From a bacterium (lineage in GTDB: Bacteria; Pseudomonadota; Gammaproteobacteria; Burkholderiales; Burkholderiaceae_C): a stretch of DNA of 64,000 bases. Location: NCBI GenBank assembly GCA_030824555.1, contig JAVBXK010000022.1:1-64000 (forward strand), given 5' to 3'. Positions 57,217-64,000 of this stretch are shown one piece after another (position 1 is the first letter of the stretch; each line of letters begins with the position of its first letter). The position numbers and the translations under genes are program-made. The notes beneath the pieces were generated by a model, which saw only the letters and a list, made by a program, of their open reading frames with translations, was not told the origin of the DNA and searched no databases.

Positions 57217-59331
57217 GTGCCTGATATGTTTCGCCACCATCCGGGTGAGGCCGAAGCGGCCAGTGCCCAGTTTCGCGGCATGGTCGATGGCGTGTACCGC
57301 TGGTACACGATGTGGTTTGTGCTGTTTGTGGTCGCCTTGGGCGTGGCCGAGCAGTTCGGGCTGCCGCGCGAGTGGATAGGCTTTATGTTCCTGCTGGCAA
57401 CCGTGGCAGTGTATGGCGGCATCGGCATCCTCTGCCGCACCACCGATCCGGTGGAATATTACGTGGCGGGCCGCCGGGTGCCCGCCATTTACAACGGCAT
57501 GGCCACCGGGGCCGACTGGATGTCTGCTGCGTCGTTCCTGGGACTGGCAGGCACTTTGTACCTGACGGGCTACAACGGCCTTGCGTTCATTCTGGGTTGG
57601 AGTGGTGGTTTCTGCCTGGTAGCCTTGTTCCTGGCGCCTTACCTGCGCAAGTTCGGGCAGTTCACCATCCCCGACTTTCTGGGTGAGCGCTACGGCGGCG
57701 ACTGGCCCCGGCTGCTGGGCATCGGTGCGGCGCTGCTGTGCTCGTTCACCTACGTGGTGGCGCAGATTTACGGTGTGGGGCTGATCACGTCGCGCCTCAT
57801 TGGTGTGGCGTTCGAATTGGGTATTTTCCTGGGGCTGGGGGGCATTCTGGTGTGCTCGTTCCTGGGGGGCATGCGGGCCGTGACGTGGACCCAGGTGGCA
57901 CAGTACATCGTCATCATCGTGGCCTACATGATCCCGGTGGTGTGGCTGAGTGTCAAACAGACCGGTGTGCCCTTGCCCCAGGCCATCTACGGTTTTCAAC
58001 TGGAGAAAGTCACCGCCAAAGAAGCTGACTTGATGATCGACACCAAGGAGCTGTCGGTCAGGCAGGTGTATGCAGACCGGGTTGTCTCACTCGAACACAA
58101 ACTGGCCGATCCCGCTCGCTCCCTTGCGACTGAACGTGCAGCCGCGCAGGCTCGGGTGGCTGAGCTGCGCGCAGCGGCTGCGCCGCAGAGGGACCAGATT
58201 GCGGCAGAAAAGGCGTTGTCCAAGCTGCCCCGTGAGCCCGACGCTGCGGTGACCATGTGGCGTCAGGCTCGGGACGAGGCGGTGTTGAAGTCACAGCCAC
58301 TCAATGGCATGCCGCGCCAGGCGCAGCAATTTGCAGGTGACCCTCACGGCACACCCGATGAGCAGGCTCAGTTTGATTTGTCACGGCGCAACTTTCTGGC
58401 CCTGGTGTTTTGCCTCATGGTGGGCACGGCTGCACTGCCGCATGTGCTGACCCGTTACTACACGACCCCGAACGTCCGGCAGGCCAGGGAGTCTGTCACG
58501 TGGTCGCTGTTTTTCATCGTGCTGTTGTACTTCACTGCGCCAGCCTTGGCCGTGCTGGTGAAGTACGAGGTGTTTCACGTGCTGGTGGGGACATCGTTCG
58601 ACGCGTTGCCGTCTTGGATGGAGGCTTGGAACAAGGTCGATCCGACGCTGCTGTCCATCACCGACGTGAACCACGACGGTGTCCTGCAACTGAATGAAAT
58701 GAGCATTGGAGGCGACATCATCGTGTTGGCCACGGCAGAAATTGCAGGGCTGCCCTACGTCATTTCAGGGTTGGTGGCGGCGGGTGGGCTGGCCGCCGCG
58801 CTGTCCACAGCAGACGGGCTGCTGCTGACCATTGCCAACGCGCTCAGCCATGACCTGTATTACAAAATGATCGACCCCAATGCCGGGACGGCGCGCCGCG
58901 TGACCTTGTCCAAAATGGTGTTGCTGGTGGTCACGCTGGCCGCCGCCTATGTGGCAGCGCAAAAGCCAGCGGACATTTTGTTTCTGGTGTCGGCGGCGTT
59001 TTCGTTCGCCGCGGCAGCGTTTTTCCCGGCGTTGACGCTGGGCATTTTCTGGAAACGCACCACCGGCCCAGCAGCCTCGCTGGGCATGGTGGCCGGGCTG
59101 GGCATCACGTTCTATTACATGGTGACCACGCAGCCATGGTTGCGCGAGGTGTTTGGTGTGACCGGACCCGTCAAGCTGTGGTGGGGCATCGAGCCCATAT
59201 CCGCCGGGGTATTCGGTGTGCCGCTGGGCTTTGCCGTGATGATTCTGGTCAGCCTGATCACGCCGCCCCCGCCGCCCAAGGTTCAAGAGCTGGTGGAGTA
59301 CGTGCGTTACCCGCGTTCCTGGCGGCGCTGA
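57217..59331 (+). CDS. Sodium:solute symporter, VC_2705-type SSS family, 704 aa
   Basis: The protein has a typical SSS core with many membrane helices (RRVPAIYNGMATGADWMSAA is the conserved start of the sodium site; FLGGMRAVTWTQVAQYIVII and AEIAGLPYVISGLVAAGGLA follow). A 115-residue cytoplasmic or periplasmic insert at about residues 270-385 includes a charged coiled-coil-like stretch (ATERAAAQARVAELRAAAAP). A canonical EF-hand loop DVNHDGVLQLNE at residues 483-494 lies in another loop. The substrate is probably a small organic acid such as acetate, by family. The start is a GTG at 57217 or an ATG nine bases later. Confidence 0.88.
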   Translation: MPDMFRHHPGEAEAASAQFRGMVDGVYRWYTMWFVLFVVALGVAEQFGLPREWIGFMFLLATVAVYGGIGILCRTTDPVEYYVAGRRVPAIYNGMATGADWMSAASFLGLAGTLYLTGYNGLAFILGWSGGFCLVALFLAPYLRKFGQFTIPDFLGERYGGDWPRLLGIGAALLCSFTYVVAQIYGVGLITSRLIGVAFELGIFLGLGGILVCSFLGGMRAVTWTQVAQYIVIIVAYMIPVVWLSVKQTGVPLPQAIYGFQLEKVTAKEADLMIDTKELSVRQVYADRVVSLEHKLADPARSLATERAAAQARVAELRAAAAPQRDQIAAEKALSKLPREPDAAVTMWRQARDEAVLKSQPLNGMPRQAQQFAGDPHGTPDEQAQFDLSRRNFLALVFCLMVGTAALPHVLTRYYTTPNVRQARESVTWSLFFIVLLYFTAPALAVLVKYEVFHVLVGTSFDALPSWMEAWNKVDPTLLSITDVNHDGVLQLNEMSIGGDIIVLATAEIAGLPYVISGLVAAGGLAAALSTADGLLLTIANALSHDLYYKMIDPNAGTARRVTLSKMVLLVVTLAAAYVAAQKPADILFLVSAAFSFAAAAFFPALTLGIFWKRTTGPAASLGMVAGLGITFYYMVTTQPWLREVFGVTGPVKLWWGIEPISAGVFGVPLGFAVMILVSLITPPPPPKVQELVEYVRYPRSWRR

Positions 59332-59352
59332 CCGACCCCTGTGTGCGGTGGT

Positions 59353-59940
59353 TCAGGCTTCAAACTGTTGCGCGTTTTTGCCCTTGAACGGTGCGTAGAA
59401 CGCCTTGATGTCGGCCATGTCTTTCTCGACATCACCGGTGGGCCGGAAGATGGGCCCCAGGCCGCTGGTCTTGCGGCTGTAGTCCATGTAGGCCATGACG
59501 ATGGGCACCTGGGCATTCAGCGCAATGTAATAAAAACCTGTTTTCCAGTAGCGCGTTTTGCTGCGCGTGCCTTCCGGTGGCACCACCAGCTGGAAGGGCT
59601 GAGGTGAGTTGCGCAGGCTGTCGGCTGACGCCGCCACCAGGTTATTGGACTGTGACCGGTCCACCGCAATGCCACCCAGCCATCGCATGACCCCACCAAA
59701 CGGGAAGCGGAAGATGCTTTGCTTGCCCATCCAGCGCACGTTCAGGTTCAGCGCGAAAGCCACCATCAGCGTGTAGGGCAGATCCCAGTTGCTGGTGTGC
59801 GGGGCCGCAATCAGCACGCTGCGCTCGCCGTCGGGCGGCAGGCTGCCTTCAATCTTCCACCCCGTCAGCTTCAGAAAGCCCACCGAAAACGCCTTGATCA
59901 GGCTGTTGACGACAGGGGTGTCAAAAATGGTGCGTGACAT
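59353..59940 (-). CDS. 1-acylglycerol-3-phosphate acyltransferase-like protein, 195 aa
   Basis: The HxxxxD motif (APHTSNWD) and the later VPPEGTR segment are the acyl-acceptor and substrate-binding motifs of PlsC-type acyltransferases. A membrane-associated N-terminal helix is present. The ATG at 59940 is used; a TTG four codons upstream also exists. At 195 residues it is shorter than PlsC but typical for this subfamily. Its substrate is unknown, and lipid remodelling is inferred. Confidence 0.8.
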   Translation of the reverse strand: MSRTIFDTPVVNSLIKAFSVGFLKLTGWKIEGSLPPDGERSVLIAAPHTSNWDLPYTLMVAFALNLNVRWMGKQSIFRFPFGGVMRWLGGIAVDRSQSNNLVAASADSLRNSPQPFQLVVPPEGTRSKTRYWKTGFYYIALNAQVPIVMAYMDYSRKTSGLGPIFRPTGDVEKDMADIKAFYAPFKGKNAQQFEA

Positions 59941-60037
59941 GGAGACTGCCAAGTTGGAATGTCGGCATTATCTGGTGGCGTGCTGTCTGTACGCTTTCGT
60001 ACGCACCGTTGTGTGCGCCAAATTGGGTCGCGTGCTG

Positions 60038-61420
60038 TCATGTGCCCAGCGGTGGTGCGGGGCGTTTGAACGGTGTGCGTTGCGCCAGTTCAGTCATGTA
60101 GTGGGCCATGCCGTCGCCTTCGCGTTGCAGGTAGCGGTCAATGGCCTCGGCAAACGCCGGGTGTGCCAGCCAGTGCGCGCTGGTGGTTTGCACGGGCATC
60201 AGGGCGCGGGCCATTTTGTGTTCGCCTTGCGCGCCACCCTCGAACCGGGTGACGCCGTGGGCCAGACACCACTCGATGGGCTGGTAGTAGCAAGCCTCGA
60301 AATGAAGGCTGTCCACCCGTTCCAGCGCACCCCAGTAGCGACCATAGGCAACGCTTGGTTCAAATTCAATGCTTTTTTGGTGCTCACCGCATATCTGAAT
60401 TTGATTGACAGCTATCAAACTGCAAGCAATCGGTGTGGCTGTGTGGTCTGAGGTGCCCGCACGCGTGGCCACGCACAGCAGCCAGTTGTCTGGCTGGCTG
60501 GCGGCCAGTGTGGCAAAAAATGCACGGCTCAGGTAGGGCGCATTGCCGTGTTCCAGGTAGGTGCGCTCGTAGCAGCGGTAAAAAAAATCCCAGTCTGCTT
60601 CGGTGATGGCATGCCCTTGAAGGGTGTGAAACTGCACGCCTGCTTCGCGTACCTTGCGCCGTTCCTGTTTGATTTTTTTGCGTTTTTCCTGGGTGAGCGA
60701 TGCCAGGAATGCGTCGAAGTCTGGCCAGCCAGCTGTGTTCTCCCAGTGGAATTGCACGGTGTGGCGCAGCATCAGCCCGGCTGCCTGCGCCGCAGCCACA
60801 TCGGCCTCGTGAGCAAACAGCAGGTGCAATGACGACAGTTCCAGGCGCTCGCTCAAGCTGACCAACGCGGCGGCCAAAGTCTGGCGTGCCACTGCATCCA
60901 CCGCCAGCAGGCGCGGGCCCGGCACGGGCGTAAAGGGCACCGCCACCACGCCTTTGGGGTAGTAGGCCAGCCCATGGCGGTGGTAGGCATCGGCCCAGGC
61001 CCAGTCGAACACGTATTCGCCGTAAGAATGCGTTTTGACGTACAGCACGCAAGCGGCGCACAGTTGGGCATCGGTGGGTGGGTGGGTGGACAGCTGGTCT
61101 GGATGGTGGCGCGCAGGGTTGTCGGGCGGGTGGCCAGCTGGTTCGGCGGCCCATGAGGCGGGCCGCCACTGCGTGAGCAGGTGCAGCGTCCACCCCGTTT
61201 CGGGGCTGGCACAGCCGGTGTCTTGCAGGGCGGCCAGGTAGGCGGGGGTCATGAACGGCGTGCAGTCGCGGCCCTGACCGCGTTCGGCATCGAGCAGTGC
61301 AACCCAAAGGTCTTGGGGCAGGGCGTCGAGGCGATCGAAAACCCGGATGACATAATCGTTTTGCACCCACGAGTGCACTTCTTCTGCCGCTGTGGGTAAC
61401 CCCATTTCTGTTTGCTTCAT
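60038..61420 (-). CDS. GNAT/FemAB-like peptidoglycan-related protein (DUF482), 460 aa
   Basis: The C-terminal half shows the DUF482 pattern: LHLLFAHEADVAAAQAAGLM, then TQEKRKKIKQERRKVREAGV, WDFFYRCYERTYLEHGNAPY and FEGGAQGEHKMARAL. FemAB/GNAT relatives carry out amino-acyl transfer to envelope precursors, but the substrate of this family is uncertain. I chose the ATG at 61420. It is divergent from nadE with 74 bp between. Confidence 0.8.
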   Translation of the reverse strand: MKQTEMGLPTAAEEVHSWVQNDYVIRVFDRLDALPQDLWVALLDAERGQGRDCTPFMTPAYLAALQDTGCASPETGWTLHLLTQWRPASWAAEPAGHPPDNPARHHPDQLSTHPPTDAQLCAACVLYVKTHSYGEYVFDWAWADAYHRHGLAYYPKGVVAVPFTPVPGPRLLAVDAVARQTLAAALVSLSERLELSSLHLLFAHEADVAAAQAAGLMLRHTVQFHWENTAGWPDFDAFLASLTQEKRKKIKQERRKVREAGVQFHTLQGHAITEADWDFFYRCYERTYLEHGNAPYLSRAFFATLAASQPDNWLLCVATRAGTSDHTATPIACSLIAVNQIQICGEHQKSIEFEPSVAYGRYWGALERVDSLHFEACYYQPIEWCLAHGVTRFEGGAQGEHKMARALMPVQTTSAHWLAHPAFAEAIDRYLQREGDGMAHYMTELAQRTPFKRPAPPLGT

Positions 61421-61494
61421 CGCAACCTGATCTCGTTTTGAAACCGCCCCGTTCGGGGGAAACCATGCGCTTCGCAAGGAGTGCGGATTGAAAC

Positions 61495-63222
61495 ATGTCG
61501 TTCAAAGTCTGTCTGGCTCAGTTGAATTTTGTCGTGGGTGATGTCATGGGCAATGCCCAGCGCATCGTCAACGCTGCCCACGAAGCGCAAGCCCAAGGTG
61601 TGCACTTGCTGGCCACACCCGAACTGGCGCTGTGTGGCTACGCGGCTGAAGACCTGTTTTTGCGCCCAGCTTTTCTCGATGCCTGCGATGATGCACTGGC
61701 CTTCATCTGCCGCGAGACCGTCGGACTGAATGGCCTCACAGTGGTGGTGGGGCACCCCCAGCGCCACCACGCCCAGATGGATGACGCTGACGTGGCCGCA
61801 CTGGCACCGGTGGCAGGCGGACGCGGCAAAAGCGTGTCGGTCACCTGTCTGCACAATGCAGCCAGTGTGTTGCGCGGTGGGCGCGTGGTGCACACCTACG
61901 CCAAGCAGCAACTGCCCAACTACCAAGTGTTTGACGAACGGCGCTACTTCACGCCGGGTGAGCACACGCTGGTGTTCGACCTGCCCCATGCCGACGGCAG
62001 CACCTTGCGGTGTGGCCTGCTGATTTGCGAAGACGCCTGGTTCGATGCCCCTGCTCAGGCAGCCAAAGCCGCCGGGGCGCAGGTGCTGTTGATCATCAAT
62101 GCATCGCCATTCCACACCGGCAAGGGGGGCGAGCGCGAAGGCACCATGCGCGAGCGCGTGGCCAGCACCGGTTTGCCGCTGGTCTACACCCACCTGGTGG
62201 GCGGGCAGGACGAAATCGTGTTTGAAGGCCGCAGCTTTGCGCTGAATGCCGATGGCACTGTGGCCATGCGGGCTGACAGTTTTGAAGAAAATATGGCTCT
62301 GTCACTTATTCACGTAGACAAGTCAGCTATTCTTTTGTCAGGCCGCATTGCGCCCGAGCACACCACCGAGGCCGACCTGTGGCACGCCTTGGTACTGGGC
62401 GTGCGCGACTACGTGGGCAAAAACGGCTTCCCCGGTGCGCTGCTGGGGCTGTCGGGCGGCATCGATTCGGCGCTGGTACTGGCCATTGCCGTGGATGCTT
62501 TGGGGGCCGACAAGGTGCGGGCAGTCATGATGCCGTCGCCGTACACGGCCGACATCAGCTGGATCGACGCGCGCGACATGGCCGCCCGCCTGGGCGTGCG
62601 CTACCAGGAAATCAACATTGCGCCCGAGTTCGAGGCGTTCAAGGCCAGCCTGGCCACCGACTTCGCGGGTCGGGCCGAAGACACCACCGAAGAAAACTTG
62701 CAGGCCCGCATACGGGGCACGCTGCTGATGGCTTTGAGCAACAAGTTCGGCAGCATCGTGCTGACCACGGGCAACAAAAGCGAAATGGCCACTGGCTATT
62801 GCACGCTGTACGGCGACATGGCAGGGGGTTTTGCCGTCATCAAAGACGTGGTGAAAACCATGGTGTTCCGCTTGGCTTGGTGGCGCAATGCCCACGACCC
62901 GTATGGCACCGGGGCCAACCCCATACCCGAGCGCATCATCACCCGCCCACCCAGCGCCGAATTGCGCCCCGACCAGAAGGACCAGGACAGCTTGCCCGAA
63001 TACGAGGTGCTGGATGCCATCATCCAGCGCTACATGGAGAACGACGAACACCCGGCCGCGATCGTTGCCGCTGGCTACGCCCAGGCCGATGTGGACAAGG
63101 TCACCCGTCTGATCCGCCTGAACGAATACAAACGCCGACAGTCTCCGGTGGGCATCCGTGTGACGCACCGCAGCTTTGGCAAAGACTGGCGCTACCCCAT
63201 TACCAGCAAGTACCGGGGGTGA
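61495..63222 (+). CDS. nadE: Glutamine-dependent NAD+ synthetase, 575 aa
   Basis: An N-terminal nitrilase-fold glutaminase (residues 1-270) has its Cys in GLLICEDAWF and Glu/Lys in LLATPELALCGY and HTYAKQQLPNYQVFDERRYF. The C-terminal synthetase has the ATP-pyrophosphatase loop LGLSGGIDSALVLA and TTGNKSEMATGYCTLYGDMA. It makes NAD+ from deamido-NAD+ with glutamine as nitrogen source. AAGGAG precedes the ATG by 12 bases. Confidence 0.96.
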   Translation: MSFKVCLAQLNFVVGDVMGNAQRIVNAAHEAQAQGVHLLATPELALCGYAAEDLFLRPAFLDACDDALAFICRETVGLNGLTVVVGHPQRHHAQMDDADVAALAPVAGGRGKSVSVTCLHNAASVLRGGRVVHTYAKQQLPNYQVFDERRYFTPGEHTLVFDLPHADGSTLRCGLLICEDAWFDAPAQAAKAAGAQVLLIINASPFHTGKGGEREGTMRERVASTGLPLVYTHLVGGQDEIVFEGRSFALNADGTVAMRADSFEENMALSLIHVDKSAILLSGRIAPEHTTEADLWHALVLGVRDYVGKNGFPGALLGLSGGIDSALVLAIAVDALGADKVRAVMMPSPYTADISWIDARDMAARLGVRYQEINIAPEFEAFKASLATDFAGRAEDTTEENLQARIRGTLLMALSNKFGSIVLTTGNKSEMATGYCTLYGDMAGGFAVIKDVVKTMVFRLAWWRNAHDPYGTGANPIPERIITRPPSAELRPDQKDQDSLPEYEVLDAIIQRYMENDEHPAAIVAAGYAQADVDKVTRLIRLNEYKRRQSPVGIRVTHRSFGKDWRYPITSKYRG

Positions 63223-63251
63223 GCAATTGCGTTGACGCCAGGAGACACCCC

Positions 63252-63926
63252 GTGCAAATCATCATCGCAGGCAGCGGCAAGCTGGCCACCGAGTTACTGA
63301 CCCGTCTGGATTGGGGAAGCGACTGCCAGCTGACGCCTTGGGGTCCTTTGTTGCCCCGTGCAGAGCGGGCCATCGTTGTGCACGCGGGTTCGGGCAGGGA
63401 GCTGGATGCCATCACCGAATTCTGTGCGGCCACCTGCTCACCGTTGATCGAGTTGGCCACGGGGTCTGCGTTGGAGGGGGCATTGCCTGCCTTCCCCGTG
63501 GTGCTCTGTCCCAACACCAACATCCTGATGCTCAAGGTCATGTACATGCTGGAAATGGGTGGACACCTGTTTCGTGGCACCCCGATCACGTTCACCGAGT
63601 CGCACCAGGCGCCAAAGCAATCGGTGCCCGGCACCGCCGTCAGCATGGCCCAGTCACTGGGGTTGACGGCAGGTGACATCCGCTCGGTCAGAGACCCCAA
63701 GGTCCAACAGACGTCGCTGCAGATTCCGGCCGCACACCTGGGCCGGCATGCATTTCACCGGATCGACATTGAAGATGGCAGTTGCAGCGTGAAGCTGGAA
63801 ACCCTTGTTGTGGGCGAGTCGCCCTATGTCAGTGGGGTGGCTCAGATTGTGGCGGCCACACGGGCCCATGGGCTTGAAAACAGGGTGTACGCCGTTGCAG
63901 AGTTCATTCGCAATGGGTGGCTTTGA
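63252..63926 (+). CDS. Dihydrodipicolinate reductase-like protein, 224 aa
   Basis: The GTG at 63252 has a CAGGAGAC ribosome site. The N-terminus (MQIIIAGSGKLATELLTRLD) is a Rossmann nucleotide-binding loop, with AIVVHAGSGRELDAITEFCA next and then a DapB-like core (LCPNTNILMLKVMYMLEMGG) with EXH-like SHQAPKQSVPGTA. It is shorter than typical DapB (about 270 aa) and the lysine pathway role is inferred. The remaining 74 bases to the window end show nothing I can assign. Confidence 0.72.
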   Translation: MQIIIAGSGKLATELLTRLDWGSDCQLTPWGPLLPRAERAIVVHAGSGRELDAITEFCAATCSPLIELATGSALEGALPAFPVVLCPNTNILMLKVMYMLEMGGHLFRGTPITFTESHQAPKQSVPGTAVSMAQSLGLTAGDIRSVRDPKVQQTSLQIPAAHLGRHAFHRIDIEDGSCSVKLETLVVGESPYVSGVAQIVAATRAHGLENRVYAVAEFIRNGWL

Positions 63927-64000
63927 AGGGGGCATGTACCATTCGGGCATGCCTTGCGGCCTGTGGGCATCTGCGCTGATGCGCAACGCGCCTTGCGTCA

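Noticed and set aside
62379-63251. Long rightward frame preceding the DapB-like gene
   Set aside because: It runs out of frame through nadE, which has unmistakable NAD+ synthetase motifs. The DapB-like gene has its own ribosome site and GTG at 63252.

Overview
The window looks like a chromosome segment from a betaproteobacterium, most likely a Comamonadaceae member of the Burkholderiales. The GC content is high. The housekeeping block lexA / asparaginase / adk / kdsB / Trm112-like / lpxK / exbD / exbB / xseA / sodB / icd / clpS / clpA has gene content and protein sequences typical of that group. I infer the taxon from sequence feel and gene order, not from a search.

Positions 1 to about 42,450 are most of a lambda-type siphovirus prophage. 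Its left end, including any integrase, lies outside the window. From left to right it has six parts. (1) A leftward operon of six small genes (95-2188) runs from a strong promoter with a palindromic operator and includes a stand-alone mini SF3-like ATPase. (2) A leftward lysogeny operon (2387-5826) encodes a CI-like repressor without a peptidase domain, a HipA-like kinase, a DUF3037-like protein, an Arg/Val-rich small protein and a nucleotidyltransferase-like protein. (3) A divergent Cro-like gene is followed by a patchwork of tiny genes on both strands (5909-7881). (4) The replication module holds a CII-like regulator, a Toprim primase and a DUF5906-type SF3 helicase, followed by a large inverted repeat with GGTTAC iterons that is a good origin candidate (8197-11691). 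(5) The lambda-like packaging and head genes (11724-22709) carry a nested Nu3-like scaffold and an oppositely oriented secreted-protein moron. (6) The tail module (22787-39747) has an Asp-box beta-propeller protein and several large tail-tip proteins I cannot name. Lysis genes follow (39772-41284): a membrane protein, a lysozyme, and Rz with Rz1 nested in another frame.

The prophage ends just past the 3' end of lexA. LexA (42484-43170) has two SOS boxes in its upstream region. The CI-like protein here has no self-cleavage domain, so SOS induction of this prophage would need another route.

The rest (42,484-64,000) is host chromosome. It encodes SOS control, asparaginase, adenylate kinase, LPS precursor synthesis (kdsB, lpxK), an ExbB/ExbD energizer pair, exonuclease VII large subunit, Fe superoxide dismutase, a DUF192 protein, NADP isocitrate dehydrogenase, the ClpS/ClpA protease adaptor and unfoldase, a TPR protein, a two-component sodium:solute symporter (DUF4212 plus SSS), an acyltransferase, a FemAB-like GNAT protein, NAD+ synthetase and a DapB-like reductase. 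Intrinsic terminators separate many of these units.

The part most worth following up is the lysogeny operon, where a kinase and a nucleotidyltransferase-like protein are co-transcribed with the repressor. The GGTTAC inverted-repeat region is next.
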